Source: an uncultured Collinsella sp. (lineage in GTDB: Bacteria > Actinomycetota > Coriobacteriia > Coriobacteriales > Coriobacteriaceae). From it: 56,479 bases of DNA. The notes under the pieces are model-generated. The model was not told the origin of the DNA. It did no database searches and worked only from the letters and a program-made list of their open reading frames with translations. Both the position numbers and the translations under genes were made by a program. Positions within the stretch are counted from its first letter, which is position 1. Each line of letters begins with the position of its first letter. Below are positions 41,685-51,400 of this stretch, piece by piece. The stretch lies in NCBI GenBank assembly GCA_900541125.1, contig UQIK01000017.1, positions 1-56,479 of the forward strand, in the 5' to 3' direction.

Positions 41685-43352
41685 TTAGAACAGGCCGGTG
41701 ATGTTGCCGTCGTTGTCGACGTCGATGTTCTCGGCCGCGGGCACCTTGGGCAGGCCGGGCATGGTCAGAACGCTGCCGGTCAGCGCGACCACAAAGTGGG
41801 CACCGGCGGAAACCTTGAGCTCGCGCACCGTGATGCGGAAGTTCTCGGGAGCGCCCAGGGCCTTGGCGTTGTCGCTAAAGCTGTACTGCGTCTTGGCGAC
41901 GCACACTGGCAGGTTGCCAAAGCCATTCTCGCGCAGCTCGGCGAGCTGGCGCTTGGCGGCCGGCGTAAAGTCAACGCCGTCGGCGCGGTAGACCTTGGTG
42001 GCAACGGCCTCGAGGGCATCAGCGACATCAGCACCGTCCTCATAGGCAAACTTGAGCTCGCTCGGCTGCTCAATCAGACGCATGACCTCATCGGCCAGGT
42101 CGAGCGCGCCCTCGCCGCCCTTGGCCCAGACCTCGGAAAGCTTAACGCTGACGCCGAGCTTCTGGCACTCGGACTCGATGAGCGCAAGCTCGGCCTCGGT
42201 GTCCGTCGGGAAGCGGTTGATGGCGACCACGCAGGGCAGACCATAAACGTTCTGGATGTTGTCGACGTGACGCAGCAGGTTGGGCATGCCAGCCTTGAGT
42301 GCTTCGAGGCTCTCCTCGTTGAGGTCGTCCTTGGCGACGCCACCGTTGTACTTAAGCGCACGAGCGGTAGCGACGATCACGACGGCGCTGGGGCGAACGC
42401 CCGTCATGCGGCACTTGATGTCGAGGAACTTCTCGGCACCCAGATCGGCACCGAAGCCGGCCTCGGTAATGGCAACATCGCCAAAGCGCATCGCCATACG
42501 CGTGGCCATGATGGAGTTGCAGCCGTGGGCGATATTGGCGAAGGGACCGCCGTGGACAAACGCGGGCGTGCCCTCGAGCGTTTGCACCAGGTTGGGCTTG
42601 AGCGCGTCCTTAAGCAACGCGGCCATGGCACCCTGGGCCTTGAGGTCGCGGGCACGGACGGGCTCGCCGGCAAAGCTATAGCCGACGACAATCTCACCCA
42701 AGCGTTCCTTGAGGTCGCTGATGCTCGTAGACAGGCACAGGATTGCCATAACCTCGGAGGCGACGGTGATATCGAAGCCGTCCTCGCGCGGCACGCCCTG
42801 GGCCTTACCGCCAATGCCGTCGATGACGTGGCGCAGCTGACGGTCGTTCATATCGACGACGCGCTTCCAAGTGATGCGCTTAACGTCAATACCGAGCTGA
42901 TTGCCCTGCTGGATGTGGTTATCAAGCATGGCGGCCAGCAGGTTATTGGCGGCACCGATAGCGTGGAAGTCGCCGGTAAAGTGCAGGTTGATATCCTCCA
43001 TGGGGATGACCTGAGCCCAGCCGCCGCCGGCAGCGCCGCCCTTAACGCCAAAGACGGGGCCGAGCGAAGGCTCGCGCAGGGCAACGGCACTCTTGACGCC
43101 GCGACGACGCAGGCCGTCGGCCAGACCGATGGTCGTGGTGGTCTTGCCCTCGCCCGCGGGCGTTGGGTTGATAGCGGTCACGAGGACGAGCTTGGCCTGG
43201 TGATCAGTCGGCTCGTTGAGCAGTGAATAGTCGACCTTAGCCTTGTCGAAGCCGTACGGAATAAGGTGCTTAACGTCGACGCCGGCGTTCTTGGCCACCT
43301 CGGTAATAGGCAGTGGCGTGACAGAACGTGCGATTTCGATGTCAGTAGGCAT
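41685..43352 (-). CDS. fhs: Formate-tetrahydrofolate ligase
   Basis: ATP-dependent formation of 10-formyl-THF from formate and THF; 555 residues, the standard length. Motifs: TAINPTPAGEGKTTTTIGLADGL (ATP-binding P-loop, about 63-85), REPSLGPVFGVKGGAAGGG (near 97), and the C-terminal TGSVLTMPGLPKVPAAENI. AAAGGA lies 6 nt before ATG 43352. It connects to folD and fchA at 29.7-31.2 kb for C1 supply from formate, or formate and ATP release when run in reverse. Monocistronic with its own terminator. Confidence 0.96.
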   Translation of the reverse strand: MPTDIEIARSVTPLPITEVAKNAGVDVKHLIPYGFDKAKVDYSLLNEPTDHQAKLVLVTAINPTPAGEGKTTTTIGLADGLRRRGVKSAVALREPSLGPVFGVKGGAAGGGWAQVIPMEDINLHFTGDFHAIGAANNLLAAMLDNHIQQGNQLGIDVKRITWKRVVDMNDRQLRHVIDGIGGKAQGVPREDGFDITVASEVMAILCLSTSISDLKERLGEIVVGYSFAGEPVRARDLKAQGAMAALLKDALKPNLVQTLEGTPAFVHGGPFANIAHGCNSIMATRMAMRFGDVAITEAGFGADLGAEKFLDIKCRMTGVRPSAVVIVATARALKYNGGVAKDDLNEESLEALKAGMPNLLRHVDNIQNVYGLPCVVAINRFPTDTEAELALIESECQKLGVSVKLSEVWAKGGEGALDLADEVMRLIEQPSELKFAYEDGADVADALEAVATKVYRADGVDFTPAAKRQLAELRENGFGNLPVCVAKTQYSFSDNAKALGAPENFRITVRELKVSAGAHFVVALTGSVLTMPGLPKVPAAENIDVDNDGNITGLF

Positions 43353-43496
43353 GGGCGGTCCTTTCGTTACCGAATGAGAAAAAGACCAATTCAGCATAGC
43401 ACGGGCGCGCAATAGTAAAACGCCCATAACCGATGAACGGCGATATGTTTACCCGATGCCCAGCGATAGTCCAACAGCCCGCCAAAACAAAGCGCC

Positions 43497-44564
43497 CTAA
43501 ACGGTAGGTTCAATCCCCAAGTGCTCAAAGGTGCGAAGCGTTGCCTGACGACCCTGAGGCGTGCGAATCATCAAGCCACACTGCAGCAGATAGGGCTCAT
43601 AGACATCCTCGAGCGTGCCCGGGTCCTCGCCCACCGCGCTGGCAAGGGTCGTAAGTCCCACGGCACGACCGGAGAACGTCTTAGCGAGCGTCTCCAAAAT
43701 GCGAATATCCATCCAATCCAGACCGAGCTCGTCGATCTCGAAGAACTCGAGCGCCTGGCGACAGATATCGAGCTCGATGGGACCGTTGCCGCGCACCTGT
43801 GCGTAATCGCGCACGCGCTTGAGCAGGCGGTTGGCAAGACGTGGCGTGCCGCGTGAACGCGAGCCGATCTCGAGTGCACTGGGGTGGTCGATCGTCACGC
43901 CCAGGATAGTCGCCGAGCGCGTCACAATCTGCGCGAGCTCCTCGACCGTGTAGTAATCCAGGCGATATGAAATGCCAAAGCGGTCGCGCAACGGGCCTGT
44001 CAACATGCCTGAGCGGGTCGTTGCCGCTACCAACGTAAACTTGGGAATATCCAGGCGAATCGAGCGCGCCGCCGGACCCTTGCCAATCACGATATCGAGG
44101 GCAAAGTCCTCCATCGCGGGGTACAGGACCTCCTCGACCGAACGGTTGAGGCGGTGGATCTCGTCGATAAACAGCACATCACCCGGCTGCAAGTTAGTAA
44201 GGATGGCCGCCAGGTCGCCCGTGCGCGCGATGGCAGGGCCACTCGTGGTCTTGATCTGAGCGCCCAACTCGTTGGCGATAACGGTGGCCAGCGTGGTCTT
44301 GCCCAGACCCGGAGGACCCGAGAAGATCACGTGGTCGAGCGTCTCGCCACGGCTCTGTGCCGCTTCGATCAACACGCGCAGGCTCTGCTTGATGTGCTCC
44401 TGGCCACAGTAGTCGTCCAGGCGCTGGGGGCGCAAAGTGCGGTCGACATCGAGGTCCTCGGCCGTCAGCTCCGAGCCCACTATGCGCTCGCCGTGCGCCA
44501 TGGATGCCGCCGGCGAGTTGCCGGGCGTCGCCCACAGGTCCTGAGAGTCATCGGCTTCCCACAT
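43497..44564 (-). CDS. ruvB: Holliday junction branch migration ATPase RuvB
   Basis: AAA+ motor of the RuvAB complex, 355 residues. Walker A GPPGLGKTTLA (about 84-94), Walker B LFIDEIHR, sensor 1 ATTRSGML, and arginine finger GPLRDRFG, followed by the winged helix. An N-terminal extension of about 30 residues precedes the core LRPQRLDDYCGQ. ATG 44564 shares one base with the ruvA stop (TGATG), so translation is coupled. Last gene of the ruvCAB cluster. Confidence 0.96.
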   Translation of the reverse strand: MWEADDSQDLWATPGNSPAASMAHGERIVGSELTAEDLDVDRTLRPQRLDDYCGQEHIKQSLRVLIEAAQSRGETLDHVIFSGPPGLGKTTLATVIANELGAQIKTTSGPAIARTGDLAAILTNLQPGDVLFIDEIHRLNRSVEEVLYPAMEDFALDIVIGKGPAARSIRLDIPKFTLVAATTRSGMLTGPLRDRFGISYRLDYYTVEELAQIVTRSATILGVTIDHPSALEIGSRSRGTPRLANRLLKRVRDYAQVRGNGPIELDICRQALEFFEIDELGLDWMDIRILETLAKTFSGRAVGLTTLASAVGEDPGTLEDVYEPYLLQCGLMIRTPQGRQATLRTFEHLGIEPTV

Positions 44565-45184
44565 CACGCATCCATTCCGAGTCGCTTAAGCGCCGCGCCG
44601 AGCAGATCCTCGACACGCATATTCTGCCCATCATACCCGCTCAGGGCAACATCGGTCTCCTGCGGGCTAAAGCCCATGGAAAGGAGCGCCGCACGGGCAT
44701 CATCGATGGCCGAGGGAGCGGCAGCGGGCACGGGCATCGCAACCTGGCCGGGAATCACGTCGACCGGCACAAAGCCCTTGTCCTTGGCAAAGGTGCTCTT
44801 GAGCTCCAGGATCAGACGCTGAGCTGTCTTTTTGCCCACACCGGGCACCTTGGCCATGCCCTTGTCGTCCTCGGCCATCACCAGCGAATACAATTGCCCC
44901 ACGGTATAGGTGGAAAGCACGGCGAGCGCCAAGCGCGGACCAACGCCCGAAACGGACACGAGCCGATCGAACATCGTGCGCTCATCCTTTGAGGAAAACC
45001 CGAAAAGTGTCATGGCGTCCTCGCGCACCTGCATACGCGTGTAGAGGCGGACCTCGCCGCCGGGCGTCGGCAACGTGGCCGCAGTACTGCCCGAGATGCC
45101 GAGCTCAAAGCCAACGCCCGACACATCGACGACAGCAGAGCTCATCGTGGCTTCGACAAGCGTTCCGTGGAGCTGGGAAATCAT
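44564..45184 (-). CDS. ruvA: Holliday junction DNA-binding protein RuvA
   Basis: Tetrameric junction-binding protein, 206 residues. N-terminal OB fold (MISQLHGTLVEAT), two helix-hairpin-helix motifs (VSVSGVGPRLALAVLS and AKVPGVGKKTAQRLIL) and the C-terminal RuvB-binding domain (DDARAALLSMGFSPQET). ATG 45184 overlaps the ruvC stop by one base; the much longer frame reaching 45424 lies within ruvC and is not real. Confidence 0.96.
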   Translation of the reverse strand: MISQLHGTLVEATMSSAVVDVSGVGFELGISGSTAATLPTPGGEVRLYTRMQVREDAMTLFGFSSKDERTMFDRLVSVSGVGPRLALAVLSTYTVGQLYSLVMAEDDKGMAKVPGVGKKTAQRLILELKSTFAKDKGFVPVDVIPGQVAMPVPAAAPSAIDDARAALLSMGFSPQETDVALSGYDGQNMRVEDLLGAALKRLGMDA

Positions 45185-45705
45185 CAGTATCCGGTTCCTC
45201 TCTGTTGATAGAACTCGCCACCGGTGAGGGCACGGGTGCGGCTGAGGTTCACGTGGCAGATGGCGCAGGCAAGGGCATCGGCGGCATGGTCGGGATGCGG
45301 GTCGTGATCGAGCTGTGTAAGCGTGCGTACCATGTAGGCGACCTGCCGTTTGTCCGCGGCGCCGGTGCCCACCACAGCCTGTTTGATCTGCATAGGCGTG
45401 TACTCGCCAATCTCGAGCGCGCACTCCGAAAGCGCCACGAGCGCAGCACCGCGGGCATGCGCCGTGGGGATGGCCGAACGAACATTGGCGCCAAAGTAGA
45501 TGCTCTCGACAGCAGCCGTGTCGGGTCGATAACGCTCGACGACATCCTTAAGGTCATGGGCGATATGCGACAGGCGCACCGCGAGCGGACTTCCGGCACT
45601 GGTCTCGATGCAGCCGTAGGCACGGCAGCGAACCTCGCCACGCCGCTCCTCGATAATCCCCCAACCCGTATGAGCCAAACCGGGGTCGATGCCCAAGATA
45701 ACCAA
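45184..45705 (-). CDS. ruvC: Holliday junction resolvase RuvC
   Basis: Endonuclease that cuts Holliday junctions; 173 residues, the standard length. Catalytic acids: Asp in GIDPGLAHTG (near 6), Glu in AVESIYFG (near 66), and the DPHPDHAADA pair (near 138-141). The TTG at 45705, with GGGGAGG 5 nt upstream, places the core VILGIDPG at the usual second position; the alternative GTG at 45726 would add seven residues and swallow the ribosome binding site. First gene of ruvCAB. Confidence 0.95.
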   Translation of the reverse strand: MVILGIDPGLAHTGWGIIEERRGEVRCRAYGCIETSAGSPLAVRLSHIAHDLKDVVERYRPDTAAVESIYFGANVRSAIPTAHARGAALVALSECALEIGEYTPMQIKQAVVGTGAADKRQVAYMVRTLTQLDHDPHPDHAADALACAICHVNLSRTRALTGGEFYQQRGTGY

Positions 45706-45814
45706 GCCGACCTCCCCTCGCCACAAGCACAGCGCAAGACAAGGCCCCGCGCATCATTCACGAACGTCTGTTCTAGAATAACACAACGGGGCCAGGATGC
45801 TTAGTTAAAGTGTC

Positions 45815-45839
45815 GGGGTTGGGAGCGAATCCCATCCCC
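45815..45839 (-). terminator. Hairpin after the NAD-synthetase-like gene
   Basis: GGGGTTGGGA (45815-45824) and TCCCATCCCC (45830-45839), one mismatch, loop GCGAA, 3 nt past the stop of the leftward gene. No good T-run follows. Confidence 0.4.
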
Positions 45840-45842
45840 AGT

Positions 45843-47828
45843 TTAGTTCTGCGAGAAGAATGGGAACTGTCGGGGATCCACTGGCGGATGCGGCATCGGA
45901 CCACCCTGGGGACTACCTTGCGGTCCGCCCTGGCCGCCCATCATCTTTTCGATGGCGTCCTGAACCTCGCCCTCGAACTTTTTCATTCCCTCGTGTAAAC
46001 GACGCTGACCGTCTTCAGAGCGCAGCTCCTCCATTTGCTCGGGCGAAATACCCAGTAGCTCGCCCAGCACGCCCATCATCTCGTTTCGCACGCGCTCGCT
46101 CGTATCCTCGTCAGCAAAACGGCGCACCTCGGCGCGCGCCAGCGAATCGACCGTCATGCGCTCCTTGCCGCTCAGCCCCAGGTCGGACCACGCGAGCATG
46201 TACGGCCAGGCGCGCTCGGCAAACGAACGGGCCGAGACGATCGGCGCCATCGGCAACATGCGGCGGGCAGCCTCACCCTGTCGAACGAGCATCAGCAGCA
46301 GCGAGCAAGCCTCAGGCTTGCCAGCGGCCATCGGGATGTCGTCGAAAAATCGATTGCGGTCCACGTGCGCCTCGAGCGCGCCATCGACCTCACCCGGCTC
46401 AAGCCCGCCGAGCAGCTGTGCCGCGCGGTCGAGCATATCGACCGGACCGTCGAGCGTCGAGAGCGCTTGCGCCAGCACGCGCTCCATACAATCTTCCACC
46501 GCGTTGAGCGTCACGAGCTCTTGGGGCACCACGGCAGACGTGCGGTTGCGCACACGCGCCACAAACTCAAGCGTCGACAGGTACACATCGCCAAAGGGCG
46601 CAAAGTCGCCCTGGTAACCGCCGCAAAGCGCCGGCGCCGCCAGCGCATACTCGGTTTTGGACAGCGGGCTCAGCGCCATCGCACCCAGCTCGAGCGCCGT
46701 GTCCTCCAGCATGAGGCCCAGCGTGCGCGAGCGCAGACGCTCGGCATCGCCCGCCGACACGTCGCGATCGAGCACACGCGCCGCATCCGGTGCATCGCGC
46801 TCGACAGTGCGAATGTGCAGACGCTCGGCAATGGCGCGGACGGCGGCACAGCGGGCAGCCTCGGCCTCCTCCTGCGCCGGCGTAAAGATACGGTTGCGCC
46901 CCAGCACCAGGCCAATTACGTTACGCGGACCCAGAGCGTCAACGGCCAGCGCCGCCAGCAGGGATGACGGCAGGTCACCCTCGAGTGCCACCACAGCACG
47001 CGACGCACCGTGGGCCCGAGCGTTGTCGCGCACGGCGAGCACCAGCGCCTGCCACAACCACTCCTCGGAACGGAACTCGGGCAGTTCGTGATCTTCCAGG
47101 GCATCGAGCATCACGCCGCGCTGAATCTCCTGAACCAGCAGGCTCTCCTCAAAACACGGCGCCTGGGCCACCACGCGACCGCAGTCGTCGAGCACAAACG
47201 AACCGCCGGTATACACCGACTCGTCATAGGCACCGACCGGCGCCATGCAGGCAAACCACACGCTGCGCTTGGATGCGATCTTGCGGTAGGCGCCGCTGCG
47301 AACGGCGGCAATGGCGGCAGTCTCGCGGTCGGTCATGTCAAACGCGTTGAATTGGAAATACGCGATGAGGTCGACGCCGGTCGGCAACATCTCGAGCTCG
47401 CGGTCCAAGTCAAAAATCACGGCGATGCGCACGCCGTCCACGTCGAACACCGGCGGCGCCCAACGCGTGTCGTTGTTCTCGCCACGCTGCAGGGCAATGC
47501 TCGAACGCGCCGGCACCACATGACCGTCCTTGAGCATCATGTAGTCGAGCAGCGGTTGGCCCTCAAACGAAACCGCCGCGGGCACGATGCAGATCATGTC
47601 AAGCTCCTGGATACGCTCGGCGACACCAGTCAAACCGGCAAGCACGTCGTGCTCAAAGTCGGCAGCGCCCACCAGGCCACCGGGCATGGCGCCCATAAAG
47701 AGCGGAGCCGGAACGCACAGCACGCGCGCCCCGCGCTCGTGGGCCAGACGAGCCTGGTCCTCGATGCGGCCGCAAATGCCCTCAACATCCCCAAGGCGCA
47801 TATCGATCTGTGCAAGCGCGAGCTTCAT
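45843..47828 (-). CDS. Glutamine-dependent NAD synthetase homologue with degenerate active sites
   Basis: A 661-residue protein with the two-domain layout of NadE: an N-terminal nitrilase-like (glutaminase) domain (about 1-245) and a C-terminal NAD synthetase-like domain (about 260-560), then a Gly/Pro/Gln-rich tail. The Glu, Lys and Cys of the nitrilase triad align to Ala41 (VPAPLF), Ser110 and Asp140 (VIFDLD). The PP-loop SGGxDS reads EGDLPS (283-288). Downstream NadE-like blocks persist (LSKTEYALA, GGYQGDFAPFGDVYLSTLEFVARVRN). This is therefore probably not an active NAD synthetase and may have a structural or regulatory role. The ORF is intact, so it is not a simple pseudogene. It follows ruvC on the opposite side of a short gap, with no obvious operon. 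Confidence 0.75.
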   Translation of the reverse strand: MKLALAQIDMRLGDVEGICGRIEDQARLAHERGARVLCVPAPLFMGAMPGGLVGAADFEHDVLAGLTGVAERIQELDMICIVPAAVSFEGQPLLDYMMLKDGHVVPARSSIALQRGENNDTRWAPPVFDVDGVRIAVIFDLDRELEMLPTGVDLIAYFQFNAFDMTDRETAAIAAVRSGAYRKIASKRSVWFACMAPVGAYDESVYTGGSFVLDDCGRVVAQAPCFEESLLVQEIQRGVMLDALEDHELPEFRSEEWLWQALVLAVRDNARAHGASRAVVALEGDLPSSLLAALAVDALGPRNVIGLVLGRNRIFTPAQEEAEAARCAAVRAIAERLHIRTVERDAPDAARVLDRDVSAGDAERLRSRTLGLMLEDTALELGAMALSPLSKTEYALAAPALCGGYQGDFAPFGDVYLSTLEFVARVRNRTSAVVPQELVTLNAVEDCMERVLAQALSTLDGPVDMLDRAAQLLGGLEPGEVDGALEAHVDRNRFFDDIPMAAGKPEACSLLLMLVRQGEAARRMLPMAPIVSARSFAERAWPYMLAWSDLGLSGKERMTVDSLARAEVRRFADEDTSERVRNEMMGVLGELLGISPEQMEELRSEDGQRRLHEGMKKFEGEVQDAIEKMMGGQGGPQGSPQGGPMPHPPVDPRQFPFFSQN

Positions 47829-47870
47829 GGCTCAGCCCTTTCCGTCGTAAACCATCGAAATCGTAGTAAA

Positions 47871-47899
47871 AGCGCCGACCGCATAATGCAGCCGGCGCT
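47871..47899 (-). terminator. Terminator after superoxide-reductase-like gene
   Basis: AGCGCCG (47871-47877) and CGGCGCT (47893-47899) with inner GC pairing; leftward followed by TTT. Confidence 0.6.
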
Positions 47900-47945
47900 T
47901 GCATGTGCATATGCTAGCTATGATACCCCGAGCGGGGGCGCGCTC

Positions 47946-48308
47946 CTAGAATGTCGCGGACCACAGCCCGTGCAGGTTGCAGTAGGCATAGACGGTACCG
48001 GTCTTGGAGCCGCCCGCGAAAAACGTCGCGGGTTTCATGCCGGGCTCAAGGTAATGAACCTCTAAGCGGCCCTCGGCCTCAAGCGCGATCCACTCAATGT
48101 AGTGCTCGGGCAGGCTGGGGTGCTCGACCGAGCCAACGCGTGCGCGAATCACGTGACCGTCGCGCTCGGTCTCGACAACAGGCACGTGCTTCTCATGCGC
48201 CGCGTCCTCAGTGTTTGCGGTCAGCTCCGTGCAACCGGCAGGGGTCGCAACGCCGTCGCCAAGGGCAGCGATGAGCTTACCGTCGGGGTCCTTAAAGAAT
48301 TTCGCCAT
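47946..48308 (-). CDS. Superoxide reductase / desulfoferrodoxin-family protein
   Basis: Reduces superoxide to hydrogen peroxide at a mononuclear iron centre, typical of anaerobes. The 120-residue protein keeps the centre II ligands: Glu39-Lys40-His41 (EKHVP), His63, His69 (HPSLPEHYIEW), Cys110 and His113 (YCNLHG). The N-terminal 35 residues occupy the place of the desulforedoxin domain but lack its four cysteines (only Cys26), so centre I is absent. AGGAG is 6 nt before ATG 48308. Electron donor unknown. Confidence 0.9.
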   Translation of the reverse strand: MAKFFKDPDGKLIAALGDGVATPAGCTELTANTEDAAHEKHVPVVETERDGHVIRARVGSVEHPSLPEHYIEWIALEAEGRLEVHYLEPGMKPATFFAGGSKTGTVYAYCNLHGLWSATF

Positions 48309-48473
48309 GATGTTCTCCTTTGCTGATGTGCCAATGTTCTTGATGGTTCTTATGCCCAAAGGCAGACAAACCATCCACGGCATTGCAAATGAACACATAA
48401 CGGATCAGGCAAGCGGTCGGGCCAAAATGCGTCGACCGTCCTGCCCACTCCAGCAGTCCCACCCCGCGCGCGG

Positions 48474-51400
48474 CTAGCGCCCGTCGCCGCCGAGCAGCGC
48501 CAGGACATCCTCGCGCGTGAACAGTGCCGACGAGATGCCGTCGCCGCCAAGCACGCTGTTGACCAGATCGCGCTTGGACTCCTGCATCTGCATAATGCGC
48601 TCCTCGATCGTGTCCTTGGCGATGAGCTTGTACACGGTCACGGTATGTTGCTGGCCAATACGGTGTGCACGGTCAGTCGCTTGGTCCTGCGCCGCCACGT
48701 TCCACCACGGGTCGTAGTGGATGACCACGTCGGCAGCCGTCAGGTTAAGGCCCACGCCGCCCGCCTTGAGCGAGATCAAAAAGACCGGAACCTCGCCCGC
48801 TTGGAACTGCGCGACCATCTTGGCGCGGCTCTCCTTAGACGAAGCGCCCGTGAGCTTAAGGAAGACGATGTCCTCCTTGGCCAAGCGCTTACCGATGATA
48901 TCGAGCATACCCGTAAACTGGCTGAACAACAGGATGCGATGTCCGCCGTCGTGGGCGCCGTGCACGAGCTCCATGCACGTATCGAGTTTGGCGCTCCCCG
49001 CCTTGTAATCCTCGTAGTGTAGACGCGGGTCGCAGCAGATCTGGCGCAGCTTGGTGAGCTCGGCGAGCACCTTGAGCTTGTCTTTCTTAAACTCGGATGA
49101 CTCGCGGTGCTGCACCTGTTGGGCGATACGGTCCTGGTTGGCCAGGTAGAGCTTGCGCTGCTCGCCGGTGAGCTGCGCCATGACCGTATCCTCGATCTTC
49201 TCGGGCAGGTCGGCCACCACGTCTTCCTTGACACGGCGCAGCACAAACGGCGACACGAGCGCTTGCAGGCGAGCGGCACTGTCGCCCTCGGCATGCTCGA
49301 CCGGGCTTTCGAAGCGCTTTGCAAACGATTCACGCGTGCCGAGCAGGCCCGGCATTAAAAAGTCGAAGATGCTCCAGAGCTCGGATAGGCGGTTTTCGAT
49401 GGGCGTGCCCGTCAGGGCAAAGCGCACGCCGGCAGGCAAGCGCTTTGCGGCGCGCGCCACCTGGGTGAGCGGGTTTTTAATGTACTGGGCCTCATCGAGC
49501 ACCGCACGGGCAAAGTCCTGCTCGGCGTACTCGTCGATATCGCGCCGCATAAGGTCATACGACGTCACGACCACGTTATGCTCGGCCACGCCGGCAATCT
49601 GTACGCGACGCTGCGCCTTGGCGCCCACGATGGCGCACACATCGAGCGAGGGCGCAAAGCGTTCCAGCTCGGCAGTCCAGTTGTACACGAGTGAGGCCGG
49701 GCATACCACGAGCGTGGGCTTGGTGTCCCCCGCCTCCACGCGCGCCAGGATATGCGCGATCATCTGGAGCGTTTTGCCCAGGCCCATGTCGTCGGCCAGG
49801 ATGCCGCCAAGGCCCAGGTGTTCGAGCGAGCCGAGCCACTGGTAGCCGTCGACCTGATAGCCGCGCAGTGTGGCCTTGAGCGAGACCGGCACCGTAAAGT
49901 CCATCTTGCCGAGCGTGTCCAGACGCTCGACGGTACGGCGGAACGCAGCGTCGCGATCGGCCTCAAGCGCCGGCGTGCGCGCAAGCATGCTATCGACGAA
50001 CAGGGTACTCGACGCGGGGAGCGACACGCCGTCGAGCAGGTCGACAGCATCGACACCCAGGTCCTCGGCAAGGCCAAACGCGGCGCGGGCGCCCTCGTCC
50101 AGGCGAATGATGTCGCCGGACGTAAGGCGCGCAAACGTCTGGTGGCGCTTGTACGAGTCCAGATAGATGGCAAGGTCGGCCGCCGAAAGACCGCTCGCGC
50201 CCAATTCAACATCGAGCAGGTTGCTCTTGACGGTCGCACGCACCGAAAGCTTGGGCGCGGGACGGACCGAAATCTGGCGCAGACGGTCGCTGAGCATAAC
50301 CTCACCCAACTCGGACAGGGCAGACAGGCCCTCGGTCAGCAGGCAGAACAAGCTCTCGTCATCGCGTTCCTCAAACGCCAGACCGCCCTCGTAAAAGTCG
50401 AAATACAGGGCCGCCGTATCCATAACGCGAAACTCTGCCACCTCGTCGCGGGGCGGCACGCCCGGGCGCTGCTCTTCGAAGGGGCTGCCCGGAGCGCCCA
50501 GACTAAAGAGGTCTGCCGACCAGTCGCCGTAGGTAACCGTAATTTTGCAGGTCACGAGCCCATCGTCGACGCCGATTGCCATAGCAAAGCTCGGCTCGGG
50601 CGCCACGGTATCGAGCGCAGCGGGCGCGGTAAGGTCGGTATAGTCGCGCAAAATGGGCAGAGCCATACGACAGAACTCCCCCACCTGGTCGGCAGCGATA
50701 TGGACTGGCGTGCGACAGGGCAGCAAGCGCGATAGGAACGGCGCCGCATGCTGGGCAAACGCCACATCGGTGCGGCGCGCACGGCGGGTGTCGACCAGAT
50801 AAGCTACGTCGCCCGAAGCAAAGCAGTATGCATCGGCCGGCAGGCGCAGATCGTAGCTACCACCAGCCGCCGGCGCGATTTTGGCGGCAAGGAGCGGTGG
50901 GCGCTTAGCGGACGCCTCGTCCTCCCCTTGCGGAGACAGCTCAACCGCCACGTCATAGGTGCGATGCGTCGTCGTCCCCCGCGACCAGGCGGGCTCAAAA
51001 GAGATGGTCTGGCCGCGCAGCAGGTCCAGCACATATACGATGCTATGCTCGGACAGCGGCAACTGACGCTCGGCGACAAAACCGCTGCGGGCAAAGTCGT
51101 ACGACGCCGAACGCGAGCTTGTGATGTCATCGAGATAGGCAACTGTCGTCAAGACAAGGCTGAGCAGCTTTGTCGACACATCTTCGAAGGCTTCGGGCGT
51201 ATGGACAAACGTGAGCTTCTTGCCGTACGAGAAGGTGCCGCCGCGCACGTAGGCATCGGCCATGCCGTCGATATCCTTGACCACGTAGGACACCGAACCG
51301 CAGCGAATGCGGAACTCGAGCGCCCAGCTAAAGCGGTCGGCGAACAGCGGATTGTAGTACGGCACCAACGAGGGCTCCAACGCCGCTTTGGGGGCGTCGG

